Part shown: positions 10,624-20,247 of the stretch, piece by piece
Position numbering within the stretch: the first letter of the stretch is position 1
How the letters are laid out: the number at the start of each line of letters is the position of its first letter
NCBI GenBank assembly: GCA_949524905.1
Contig: CATINC010000017.1
Span: forward strand, 1 to 64,000
Reading direction: 5' to 3'
Origin: Opitutia bacterium UBA7350
GTDB lineage: Bacteria > Verrucomicrobiota > Verrucomicrobiia > Opitutales > Coraliomargaritaceae
DNA: 64,000 bases
The notes under the pieces: model-generated
Database searches by the model: none
What the model saw: only the letters and a program-made list of their open reading frames with translations
What the model was told of the DNA's origin: nothing
Program-made: the position numbers and the translations under genes

Positions 10624-12069
10624 CTATTTGCCTTTATTGGGTTCTATTGCGCCCAGCTCAATTAAACTAGAATTTAAGAGATCTGACAAGTGAGCGCAGA
10701 TTGGTTTTTCAGGGTGAAATAGATTTTGATGCTCCCCAGGGTCAGCGTCCAGGTCGTAGCATTCGTAGTAAACCTCTGGGAAGTAAAATTTAATGAGTTT
10801 ATATTTCCCAAGACGTAGAGCACTGGAGGCGGTATCGCCGGTGCTTCCGGGTCGTGGCCTTGGATTGTGCCATAAAATGGGATCACGCTTAAGGGGTTTA
10901 CCTTTGAGTGCGGGCACAATGCTGACGCTATCAATAGAATGATCTGGCTCTGGCTTGAGTTTAGCTGCCTCTAGGCAGGTGGCGTAAAGGTCGGTTCCAG
11001 TGACAATTGCCTCATTGATTTCTCCAGGAGCAGTGATACCCGGCCAGCGGATAATGAAGGGTACGCGTATGCCACCCTCGTAAAGGTGACCCTTGCCAGC
11101 ACGAAAGGGGAGATTGCTAGTCGCTAGGGGACGCTTATTGCTTGAGCCTCGATTGGAGAGGCCGCCATGGTCGGAGGTAAAAATGACCAAAGTATTATCG
11201 GCTAGTTTCATTTCGTCGAGCGTCTTGAGAATTCGCCCCATGCTGTCGTCAGTGCTGCGAATCATTGCGGCGTACGTCGCATTATCCTGTGTTATCTTAG
11301 TGTTGCCGTCTCGCTGGCTGAAGGCTTCTTTTTTTTGCGAACTCAGTTTGCTTTTGAAATAGTGAACCTGATTCTTTTTTGCTTCGAAGGGTGTATGCAC
11401 GGCATAATGAGCAAGCACTGCGAAGAAGGGTTTTTTGCTTCCTGAGGCAGCGTGTTTTTTGAGGTAAAGAATAGTTTCATCGGTCAGTCGGTCGGTCAGG
11501 TATTCGCCTACGGGAGCATCATTGAGGCCCTCAATTTTTTTGGCTTTGTGACTTTGATTTTTAGTTTGGTTGTAGGGAGCAAAGTAGGAAAGGGGCGCGC
11601 CAGCGGCTCCACCTGCAATATTGATATCAAAACCTTGTGCTTGTGGTAATGCTTCAGGATTTTTTGAGAGGTGCCATTTGCCTACAAATAAGCTTGCGTA
11701 ACCCCCCTCCTGAAGGGCTTCTGCGAGGGTACGTGTTTGTGGGGCGATGCCATAGGTGTCACCGGGGCAACCGTCACGCGCGGGAAAGCGTCCTGTAAAT
11801 AAACCGTAGCGTGAGGGAACACATCGCGGGTGTGCGGCGTAGGCTTGAGTGAAGCGTTGACCTTCTTGGGCGAATTGGTCGATGATCGGCGTTTCGTAAA
11901 AAGTAGAACCATAGCAACCGAGATCACGTGCGCCGAGGTCATCTACAAGGAAAATGAGGATATTGGGCCTTGCTTGTTTGTCAGCTATTGTGACCTCTGC
12001 CCAAGTAACATTCCCAAAGAGCAAAAGTAGCACGCTCGATAAAAAAATTTTACTAATAAAAGATATCAT
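10624..12069 (-). CDS. Secreted sulfatase (arylsulfatase A-like)
   Basis: 481 aa; signal peptide, RPNILIFLVDDLGARDLGCYG, HPRCVPSRYGLFTGRFPAR signature, FTSDHGGLSNRG. Confidence 0.93.
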   Translation of the reverse strand: MISFISKIFLSSVLLLLFGNVTWAEVTIADKQARPNILIFLVDDLGARDLGCYGSTFYETPIIDQFAQEGQRFTQAYAAHPRCVPSRYGLFTGRFPARDGCPGDTYGIAPQTRTLAEALQEGGYASLFVGKWHLSKNPEALPQAQGFDINIAGGAAGAPLSYFAPYNQTKNQSHKAKKIEGLNDAPVGEYLTDRLTDETILYLKKHAASGSKKPFFAVLAHYAVHTPFEAKKNQVHYFKSKLSSQKKEAFSQRDGNTKITQDNATYAAMIRSTDDSMGRILKTLDEMKLADNTLVIFTSDHGGLSNRGSSNKRPLATSNLPFRAGKGHLYEGGIRVPFIIRWPGITAPGEINEAIVTGTDLYATCLEAAKLKPEPDHSIDSVSIVPALKGKPLKRDPILWHNPRPRPGSTGDTASSALRLGKYKLIKFYFPEVYYECYDLDADPGEHQNLFHPEKPICAHLSDLLNSSLIELGAIEPNKGK

Positions 12070-12157
12070 TTATGACAGTATATCTTATGGATGCCGAATC
12101 CGAAAAACATTTTTAGCCTATAAATTATTGTTTTTAACTGCAAAAGCGAAGATTCGA

Positions 12158-13360
12158 TCAGGCATCTTGCATTTCGTTCTGACTGAATTTAACTCGGTAT
12201 TCTCGGGGGGACATTTTGGAATCGCGTCGAAAGGCACAACTCAAATTAGAGCTGTTGCTATACCCACAATCTAAGGCAATAGATTCAATTTTATCGTTGG
12301 TTTCTGTGAGTAGACGTTTGGCCTTATCAAGGCGTACACGTCTGAGCTCTGAAGCAGGGGTGCGCGTGAGGTGTTGCTCAAAGGCTTTTTCTAATCCGCG
12401 TTTTGAGAGACCTGTATGTGCGGCAATGTCTTCGATGGTAATGGGTTCGCCAAAATGTGCTTTGATATAACGAAGGGCGATAAAAACAGCAGGATGATCG
12501 ACTGCAAGAATATCGGTGCTCTGGCGACTGACAATTGCATGAGGCGCAATTAGAGTAGGAGCGGCATTATTATTGATTTCCTTCTTCATCAAACGATTGA
12601 GTTGATGGGCGGCCTGGTAGCCAACTTTTTCAAGGCGGGTACGGACACTCGAAAGGGGCACTGGGGAACTTTCGCACAGAAGGTCAATGTTGTCGACCCC
12701 AAGCACGGCGACTTCCTCGGGTACATGAATACCAGCACGGGTGCATATTTCAATCAGGCTGGCAGCGAGGTTATCCTGGCCCGTGAAGACAGACAGGGGG
12801 CGTGGGATATTATTAAGTTGATCCAGAATATCCTTTTGGTGGGACTTCCATTGAGTCAGCACTTTTCGCGCTGATTGTTTGATCTCAAAGATTTGCTCCC
12901 GCGGGATACCGCGACTGCGTAAGTCAGCGAAGTAGGCATCTCGGCGAAGGATATTTACGGGGACATCTTCCCATGAATAATAAGCAAAGAATTTGTAACC
13001 TCGATTAAGGAAATGGTCAGCCGCCATTTTACAAATAGCGGTATTGTCAACGCCAACTCGAGGAATCCGATTCGGCATATCAATGTAGCTGATATCCACG
13101 ATTGGCATCCGCAGTGATTTGATGAGATCCTCAAATCCCGGTGCACAACAAGTGATGGCTCCATCGCCCGGCCAGCCATTTGGGGTGAAGCGACCGTTGG
13201 CCATGAAAGGCGACAAATGCCAACTGTGTTCACGAGAGTAACGAAAAATTCCTCGCAGAACACGCTCATCATACCAGTCCATGGCAACAATAATAGATGG
13301 CTGACTGCTTTTAGGTTTTTCTAGCTTTAACTTGCCTGGGGCGGGGCTGCTCTTTTTCAC
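12158..13360 (-). CDS. XylR-like AraC-family transcriptional regulator with sugar-binding (LacI/PBP-like) N-terminal domain
   Basis: 400 aa; N-terminal IIVAMDWYDERVLRGIFRYSREH..., mid-region AVLGVDNIDLLCESSPVPLSSVRT, C-terminal AraC HTH IEDIAAHTGLSKRGLEKAFEQHLTRTPASELRRVRLDKAKRLL. Confidence 0.9.
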   Translation of the reverse strand: MKKSSPAPGKLKLEKPKSSQPSIIVAMDWYDERVLRGIFRYSREHSWHLSPFMANGRFTPNGWPGDGAITCCAPGFEDLIKSLRMPIVDISYIDMPNRIPRVGVDNTAICKMAADHFLNRGYKFFAYYSWEDVPVNILRRDAYFADLRSRGIPREQIFEIKQSARKVLTQWKSHQKDILDQLNNIPRPLSVFTGQDNLAASLIEICTRAGIHVPEEVAVLGVDNIDLLCESSPVPLSSVRTRLEKVGYQAAHQLNRLMKKEINNNAAPTLIAPHAIVSRQSTDILAVDHPAVFIALRYIKAHFGEPITIEDIAAHTGLSKRGLEKAFEQHLTRTPASELRRVRLDKAKRLLTETNDKIESIALDCGYSNSSNLSCAFRRDSKMSPREYRVKFSQNEMQDA

Positions 13361-13503
13361 GTAATATTACCTAGGGTATTTTTGCATTTAAATCAAATTA
13401 AATATCATTGCGTAAATACCTAAGTTATGAGGCTTAAAGATTTGCAATTACAGTTACTTAAAAGTTTAATATTTAAATAATAAAACTAAAAAAAGAGGTA
13501 AAT

Positions 13504-13879
13504 ATGAATTATTTAAATAAAAATATCCTTTCGGGGCTCATGATTTCGATACTGACCCCGATTCTCTTTTTGATGACTCCAACAGAGGCAGATGAATCGG
13601 AGGGCAGTCAAAGCTTAGAGATTATTGTGCCGGAATCTGAAGCAGCAATGACCGAGGAAAACGGCGAAACTGCAAAAATTGATGGCGAAGAAATTTTTCT
13701 CTTAAAAGATTTTGTGGGTTGGCGGGGTCAGTTGAAGAAGGGCCGTGGTAATCCTAAGTACAGTTTTCAATTGACTGCGGCGAACCTTTTTGATGCTCGT
13801 GATTTGGTTGCGACAGGCAACAATGCACGTTACACAGATGGCCGTAGGTTATCTTTGAAAGCCTCCATTCAAATTTTAG
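13504..13879 (+). pseudogene. Apparent TonB-dependent receptor remnant (N-terminal leader fused to C-terminal strands, frameshifted stop)
   Basis: ORF 13504..13986. N-terminus is signal peptide plus ...GEEIFLLKDFV; C-terminal part YSFQLTAANLFDARDLVATGNNARYTDGRRLSLKASIQ resembles the last barrel strands of a TonB-dependent receptor. Removing one A at 13871-13873 gives ...SLKASIQF-TAG (stop 13877-13879). Confidence 0.55.
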
Positions 13880-13894
13880 TTCTAAGCCATTTTA

Positions 13895-15328
13895 ATGTCC
13901 GGTATCCTAGCCCTTATTTTTGCTTTAGGCAGCACCTCACTCCTAATTGCGAGTCAGCCCAATATCCTCATTCTTTCAGTGGATGATCTGCGCCCCGAGT
14001 TGAGGTGCTACGGAGCGGAGCATATGGTGACGCCTAATATAGATGCTTTAGCTGAGACCTCGATGCAGTTTGACCAAGCCTACACACAATTAGCGGTCTG
14101 TCTTCCGTCGCGGATCAGTTTGTTTACGGGCATGTCACCTGACTCAACCGGGGTGCATGATTTGCAGACGGATTTTCGCAAGACTATCCCCAGGGCCGTT
14201 ACCTTACCGCAACACTTTGAGCAACAGGGCTATCACACCATCGGTATGGGTAAAGTTTTTCACAGTGAAAAATGGCGCGAATGGACGCAGTGGATCGACA
14301 CCGGAAAAATTCCCGGTGTAAAGGTTTATCATAACCCAAAAACAGATACAAAAATCAAAAAACTTAAGGCTGAAGCGAGGAAGAAAGGTTTAAAGGGGAA
14401 GGCCTTGCGTCGTTACACCAAAGGGCCAGCTTACGAGTGGGCCGATGCTCCGGATTCAAGTTACCACGATGGAGCCATGACGGATCGAGCCATCAAGGCC
14501 TTAGAGGATGTGGGCGACCAACCATTTTTCATGGTGGTAGGCTACAAGAAACCCCACCTGCCTTTTGTTGCCCCCAAGCAGTATTGGGATCTTTATGATT
14601 TTGAAAGTGTTCAACTGCCCGATAACTACTACAAGCCTAAGGGAGCGCCGCAAGTCTCCTTAATGAACTGGGGCGAACTCCGCGCCTTTGAAGGCATACC
14701 TGCCAAGGGGGCAGTCGATCCTCTAACGGCCCGCCGTTTGATTCACGGTTATTACGCTTCTGTAAGTTTTGTGGACGCTCAGATCGGGCGTTTAATGGAT
14801 GCTCTGAAAAAGCATGGCTTAGCAGAAAATACCATTGTGGTGCTCTGGGGTGACCATGGCTGGAAACTTGGAGAGCATGCCATGTGGTGCAAGCACACCA
14901 ACTTTGAAATTGATACGCGGGTGCCTTTTTTGATTCGGGCACCTGAAGCGTTAGGCTTTAGCGGCAGAACGAGTGCGCTGGTGGAATCCTTAGATTTATA
15001 TCCCACCCTTTGCGAATTGGCGAATGTTCCCATTCCAAAGCAATGCGAGGGCACGAGTCTGATGCCCTTATTTAAAAACCCAGATGGAGAGTGGGATGCG
15101 TTAGCATACTCACAATACCCTCGCGCAGGGGGTATCATGGGCTATTCGGTGAAATCGCCAACTGGGCGTTACACCGAGTGGATAAAAGAGGCATCTGGTA
15201 TTGTGGTTGCCAAAGAGTATTATGATCATCTAGTAGATCCAAATGAAAATAAAAATAGGATTGATGAAGCTGCATATGCAGATGAAATTGAGCGTTTATC
15301 CACTCGGATAAGAAAAAAACGCCAATAA
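13895..15328 (+). CDS. Secreted sulfatase, iduronate-2-sulfatase-like
   Basis: 477 aa; QPNILILSVDDLRPELRCYG, LAVCLPSRISLFTGMSPDSTGVHDL, LWGDHGWKLGEHAMWCKHTNFE. Confidence 0.92.
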   Translation: MSGILALIFALGSTSLLIASQPNILILSVDDLRPELRCYGAEHMVTPNIDALAETSMQFDQAYTQLAVCLPSRISLFTGMSPDSTGVHDLQTDFRKTIPRAVTLPQHFEQQGYHTIGMGKVFHSEKWREWTQWIDTGKIPGVKVYHNPKTDTKIKKLKAEARKKGLKGKALRRYTKGPAYEWADAPDSSYHDGAMTDRAIKALEDVGDQPFFMVVGYKKPHLPFVAPKQYWDLYDFESVQLPDNYYKPKGAPQVSLMNWGELRAFEGIPAKGAVDPLTARRLIHGYYASVSFVDAQIGRLMDALKKHGLAENTIVVLWGDHGWKLGEHAMWCKHTNFEIDTRVPFLIRAPEALGFSGRTSALVESLDLYPTLCELANVPIPKQCEGTSLMPLFKNPDGEWDALAYSQYPRAGGIMGYSVKSPTGRYTEWIKEASGIVVAKEYYDHLVDPNENKNRIDEAAYADEIERLSTRIRKKRQ

Positions 15329-15335
15329 CTAAAAG

Positions 15336-16736
15336 ATGTCATTTAAGAAGAACTTTGTCTGGGGTGCCGCAACTGCATCCTATCAAATTGAGGGTGCTGC
15401 TTCCAAAGACGGTAAGGGTCCGAATATTTGGGATGCTTACTGCGAAATTCCCGGTAATATTAAGGACGGTAACTCTGGAGATATCGCCTGTGATCACTAT
15501 CATCGCTATAAAGAGGATGCGGCCTTGATGTCACAGATTGGTCTGAAGGCATACCGTTTCTCGCTTTCCTGGTCGCGAATACTGCCGGAGGGTACGGGTA
15601 CGATCAATAGCAAGGGGCTTGATTTCTATGACAATCTGGTGGACGCGCTCTTAGAAAAAGGCATCGCTCCTTACGCGACGCTCTTTCATTGGGACTTGCC
15701 CCAAGCACTCCAACTGCGCGGTGGGTGGCTCAATGCCGATATTCCAGAGTGGTTTGCGGAGTATACTCAAATAGTTGCTGAGCGTTTATCGGACCGCATT
15801 AAATATTGGTTTACCTTGAATGAACCCCAGTGTTTTATTGGGCACGGACTTCTCAATGGGACCAAGGCACCCGGTCTTAAGTTAGAACTCAGCGATGTAC
15901 TGTTGGCGACGCACCATAGTTTGCTGGCACATGGCCGTGCTGTGCAGGCCATTCGAGCCGCCGATGCCAGTGCAAAAATTGGTGCCGCCCCAACGGGTTC
16001 GGTCGCTTTTCCAAAATCTGAAACGGAAGCCGATATCAATGCAGCGTATCAAGCTACTTTTTCCGTACCGGGAGAGGGAGATTTAAATCCTGGAGGTAAG
16101 AATGCTTGGCTTATTTCCGACGAAGCTACTTGGAATATTGCTTGGTACGCAGACCCTATTTTTCTGGGTAAATATCCAGAAGAAGGTTTAGCCGCTTTTG
16201 GGGACAAGGTGCCGCGTTACACCGATGCGGACATGGCTATCATTAGCCAACCGCTTGATTTCTGCGGCATTAACCTCTACAGTGGTTGGCAAGTTGAAGC
16301 CAGCACTGAAGGCAATCGCTGGGAAGAAGTACCCATGCCGCAGGGGGATCGATTGACCGCATTTAAGTGGCCAGTCACGCCAGAAATTCTGTATTGGGGG
16401 TCACGCTTTTTTTATGAGCGCTACAATAAACCCATATACATCACAGAAAATGGCATGTCGGCTCATGACTGGGTGGATCTTGATGGGGCGGTTCGCGATC
16501 ACCAGCGTATTGATTTTGTGCGACGTTACCTCCGGGAATTTCGCAGAGCAGCGGGTGAGGGTATTCCGGTAGAGGGTTATTTCTTATGGTCACTCATGGA
16601 TAATTTTGAATGGGCAGAGGGATACCGTGAGCGCTTTGGTATTATTCATGTGGACTACGAAACGCAGGAGCGACGCCTAAAAGAATCTGCTAAATGGTAT
16701 GCCACTGTCATCGCAGAGAATGGGGAGAATTTGTGA
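15336..16736 (+). CDS. GH1 beta-glucosidase
   Basis: 466 aa; FVWGAATASYQIEGAASKDGKGPNIWDAY, TLNEPQC, PIYITENGMS, WSLMDNFEWAEGYRERFGIIHVDY. Confidence 0.95.
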   Translation: MSFKKNFVWGAATASYQIEGAASKDGKGPNIWDAYCEIPGNIKDGNSGDIACDHYHRYKEDAALMSQIGLKAYRFSLSWSRILPEGTGTINSKGLDFYDNLVDALLEKGIAPYATLFHWDLPQALQLRGGWLNADIPEWFAEYTQIVAERLSDRIKYWFTLNEPQCFIGHGLLNGTKAPGLKLELSDVLLATHHSLLAHGRAVQAIRAADASAKIGAAPTGSVAFPKSETEADINAAYQATFSVPGEGDLNPGGKNAWLISDEATWNIAWYADPIFLGKYPEEGLAAFGDKVPRYTDADMAIISQPLDFCGINLYSGWQVEASTEGNRWEEVPMPQGDRLTAFKWPVTPEILYWGSRFFYERYNKPIYITENGMSAHDWVDLDGAVRDHQRIDFVRRYLREFRRAAGEGIPVEGYFLWSLMDNFEWAEGYRERFGIIHVDYETQERRLKESAKWYATVIAENGENL

Positions 16737-16752
16737 CCCTCTTGGACTAAGC

Positions 16753-18936
16753 TTAAGGCAGGCAAATCCGAACCCAGTCCAGATTTACCCCGGTATCTGG
16801 GAAGGCTACGATTTTTAAGTCGGCTTCTTCGCCAGCCTCAAAGGATACATTTACAGTAAGGGTACTCCATGAATCATCGCCGCCGGTCGCAGGAAAAAGT
16901 TGATCGCTGAGGGTCTCGACGGTTCCTAGGGAATCATTCCGAGAAACCAGGCGAAGGAGGCGATCACTCCCGCTGGCGTAGTGAATTTTTACGGCATAGG
17001 TATCGTTTTTGGGAATGTAGATACTCTCAGCGCGTGCCCATATTCCAGTTCCGGCGCCAATAGGAAAGGACGCATAGCCCGTGCCTTTGTAACCTGGTTC
17101 ATCCGTGGCGACACTCACGCCTCCGCCCCTGGTGCCATCTTCAAATTCATAATGCCCAATGAGTGCTTCAAGAGGATCGGCATCAAAACTGCGTTGTTCC
17201 GGGTTTTGAATTTGCTCACTAAAAATCCAAGGGCCCATGCCTTTAGAGCTATTTTGATTTTGATACATATTCCAGTGCGCCCATGAAAAGTCGCGTTTTT
17301 CTGCCTGCATTCGGATCCAGCTAAGCCATTTTTTGCGGTCGTTGTTCCAATCATCAGCTTCATTATCCACGCCAAATTCGCCCAAATAAATCGGGAGCGG
17401 TTCGGTGTGATTTCGGCTTGCCCAATTATTATTAGCGGTGGCAACGGCATCAAAATCGGTTGCTACTTGAGCAAATTCCGCTTCGGTGCCCCAGCTAATA
17501 TCGGGAGACCAGTCGGGCAAACCAGCTCCTTGCTTTGTGAAGGTGAATGGATCGTAGTAGTGAAAAGTGCCAATCAAGTAGGGGTCATCGCTTGGGATCT
17601 CGTCATTGTTAAAGGCGTCAATGAGAGCCTGGCGCGTTGAAAACCCATCGCCAGGTATAATCACAATACGGCTTTCATTTCCTGTGCTGGCACGAATGGC
17701 TGTCAACGAAGTGGTGATAATACGCGCAACGTCATGCCCGCTGTGTGGCTCATTGAAAACCTCAAAGACAACATCGTCTAAGTTATAATTTGCGAAGCGA
17801 TCTGCGACTTGTTCCCAAATTTTTTGCAGCCTGTTGAAGTCATCGTCACTTCCAGTAAATTCTTCTGTGGGGTCGGAATTATTCGCCCAATTATGGACCG
17901 GATCTACGACCGCAATGAGACCCTCTTGTAGGCACCAGTCCACCATATTTTGAAGCTCGTCTAGATCACTTTGAGGAAGGGTGTAAGTTGGAGATGAACC
18001 CGCTCTTTCATCCATTTTATAGCCGATGCGGCAATGGCTGAAGCCACTGGTATTAAGCAAGGCGTAATCTTCGGGGGCACCCTGACTATTCATCGCTTTA
18101 GAAGCCATGAAGTTGTTGCCGCGAAATAAACGTGTATTCATGCGGTGTGCGGCAGAGCGTAAAATTTCCTCAGCACCGGCTAGGATTCGGATATTGTCTA
18201 GATACAAACTATTATCATCGTTGCCTAAAAGAAAACTTAGTCGTCCATTCGAAGTATCGGCGCCCGTCATTGTAAACGTCATGCGATAGGTTTGCATCGC
18301 ATAGACATTTGAAAGGGTGACATCACTCGCGAGAAAGTTAGGAGCACTACCCCCATCGCGAAGGGTTACTCGGATACTGCGAGGAGCGGTAACTTGGGCA
18401 TCAAAGAGGAGGGTATAAGTCTGTCCTTGGATCAGTGGGATATTAAACTGGCGGAGGAAAATGTGGCTCGTGTTGGTCCCTCCATTTGTAATATGCACAA
18501 AAAGATCTCCATAACTGGTATCGAAAGTTGCATCGGCATTGACCGTATTTACGGAGGTGATCCAGTCATTAAGACCGGTGGTGAAATCATGATTGGAATT
18601 GAGCGGAATGACTGCAGGCGCAGATTCGGTATAAGCTTCAACCATGAAGAAGCGTTTTTGGTAGTTTCCTTTATCGATCCACCAGATGTTTGAGGGTGGG
18701 GTCGCTTCCATACTTTGCGTCTGAACCAAAAAACTTGAGTCAAGGTTTTCGCTTTGGTAAATGCGATAAGCTTTGCCCGTTGAACTTTGCCATTGCAGTT
18801 GCACTTGGTCAGCAGCTTGTCCGCGTTCGCTAATCTGCACCGTGCCAACGTCAGTTGTGCTGACGGTGCCGGTTAACGTTTGGAAAAATCCCGCAAACAA
18901 TAATAAAGGCACCGATATTTTACATGGGGTATTCAT
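16753..18936 (-). CDS. Secreted GH5-like cellulase with N-terminal CBM4/9-like and C-terminal CBM6/35-like regions
   Basis: ORF 16753..19020; start 18936 (MNTPCKISVPLLLFAGFFQTLTG) fits a signal peptide. VVDPVHNWAN, VFEVFNEPHSGHD, IYLGEFGVDNEAD; C-terminal ARAESIYIPKNDTYAVKIHYASG...NLDWVRICLP. Confidence 0.8.
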   Translation of the reverse strand: MNTPCKISVPLLLFAGFFQTLTGTVSTTDVGTVQISERGQAADQVQLQWQSSTGKAYRIYQSENLDSSFLVQTQSMEATPPSNIWWIDKGNYQKRFFMVEAYTESAPAVIPLNSNHDFTTGLNDWITSVNTVNADATFDTSYGDLFVHITNGGTNTSHIFLRQFNIPLIQGQTYTLLFDAQVTAPRSIRVTLRDGGSAPNFLASDVTLSNVYAMQTYRMTFTMTGADTSNGRLSFLLGNDDNSLYLDNIRILAGAEEILRSAAHRMNTRLFRGNNFMASKAMNSQGAPEDYALLNTSGFSHCRIGYKMDERAGSSPTYTLPQSDLDELQNMVDWCLQEGLIAVVDPVHNWANNSDPTEEFTGSDDDFNRLQKIWEQVADRFANYNLDDVVFEVFNEPHSGHDVARIITTSLTAIRASTGNESRIVIIPGDGFSTRQALIDAFNNDEIPSDDPYLIGTFHYYDPFTFTKQGAGLPDWSPDISWGTEAEFAQVATDFDAVATANNNWASRNHTEPLPIYLGEFGVDNEADDWNNDRKKWLSWIRMQAEKRDFSWAHWNMYQNQNSSKGMGPWIFSEQIQNPEQRSFDADPLEALIGHYEFEDGTRGGGVSVATDEPGYKGTGYASFPIGAGTGIWARAESIYIPKNDTYAVKIHYASGSDRLLRLVSRNDSLGTVETLSDQLFPATGGDDSWSTLTVNVSFEAGEEADLKIVAFPDTGVNLDWVRICLP

Positions 18937-19197
18937 ATAATCTGAAATTTCTAAACCGCCGGAAGTAGTATTAATAAATGGATATAAACTGACCATGCCC
19001 CCCCATCGTATGCTCTTCAAATCGATCTACTAGTGAAGAAGTGCACAAGAAAACTGAAATTATGCATTATTTAATCAAAGTTGGGTATTCGCTTAAGTTC
19101 GTATTTTCAGCTAATTACAGTAAAAAATTCAGTTGTTACTTTATTTGCCTAGGTCGCCGTACTTTTATTAAATTTCAGCAGAATTTAGTAATATATA

Positions 19198-19968
19198 ATG
19201 AAATACCTCATATACCCTCTCTTAACACTCGCGCTTACCCTACATTCTCAAACAGTTTCTCAATCTTGGGAATTCACCGAAGATGGCATAACTGGTTTTA
19301 CAGATTTAATCTCTGAAGAGGGTACAAATGCCACCTTTTTAGGAACGGATACCGTTGCTAATGATGGCGGCTTCACCATCAGTCGAGGTGCTGGCAACTC
19401 CGGGGATGTTTCCCTTGGAGGTTCTTTTTCTGAAGCCAATACATCCAGCCTCACGCTCTCCATCACGCTAGCAAGTATGAATGTGGGAACAGCGGGTGGT
19501 ACAAATGATTTCTTTAAAGTCAACTTACGCAACGATGCTTCTAACACAAGGTATGGCGGTATCTCGCTAACAGAGCACACAGCAGGGCTTCGTTTGATTG
19601 CCGATAAAGGAGACCAGACCACCGCAGTAGCGGGTGTTGCCGTTGGTGCCCCATCAACGTCTGCGATCACCTATGGCATCACCTATGATTTCCTAAATGA
19701 TACTTATACGACTTGGATCGGGACACCCACCTCCGATCAATCTACTTGGAGCAATCGCTTCAATGCTAATTACACAGGTGCTTGGAATATTGGCACAAAT
19801 GTAATGGATAGTGTACAGTGGAGTATCAGTGATTTCGCAAATGCCAATGTGGCCGTAATAGACCAAGTACAAATTTCAACAACACCTGTTCCTGAGCCGC
19901 AGGCTTATGCCTCACTGGTGGGTATTTTAGTCTTAGGAGCAGCACTCTTGCGTCGTTTCCGCTCTTAG
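19198..19968 (+). CDS. PEP-CTERM sorting domain-containing secreted protein
   Basis: 256 aa; N-terminal signal peptide; C-terminal VPEPQAYASLVGILVLGAALLRRFRS. Confidence 0.88.
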   Translation: MKYLIYPLLTLALTLHSQTVSQSWEFTEDGITGFTDLISEEGTNATFLGTDTVANDGGFTISRGAGNSGDVSLGGSFSEANTSSLTLSITLASMNVGTAGGTNDFFKVNLRNDASNTRYGGISLTEHTAGLRLIADKGDQTTAVAGVAVGAPSTSAITYGITYDFLNDTYTTWIGTPTSDQSTWSNRFNANYTGAWNIGTNVMDSVQWSISDFANANVAVIDQVQISTTPVPEPQAYASLVGILVLGAALLRRFRS

Positions 19969-19992
19969 AGGATTACAAACGATCTTTTTCAG

Positions 19993-20018
19993 ACCCTCGC
20001 ATTTGCGGGGGTTTTTTG
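19993..20018 (+). terminator. Intrinsic terminator downstream of PEP-CTERM gene
   Basis: accctcgc-atttg-cgggggt stem-loop followed by TTTTTT. Confidence 0.75.
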
Positions 20019-20247
20019 TTTCGCGTTTCATGTATGCATTTTACAGTCGAGTTTTCATTCATTGGAGTGGTTAACTTTATTGACGATGGTTTCATAATGA
20101 ACCTCTTCTGCTACGATCACGGGTGCGTTTCTGCATTTAAAAAATCAAAAATTTGAATGTAGCCAGGTCTCGCCAGTCCAGCGGCTACTTAGGATGATGT
20201 AGGTTTATATCAAAAGATATAAGTTCATCAGTAACGAATACGCATTA

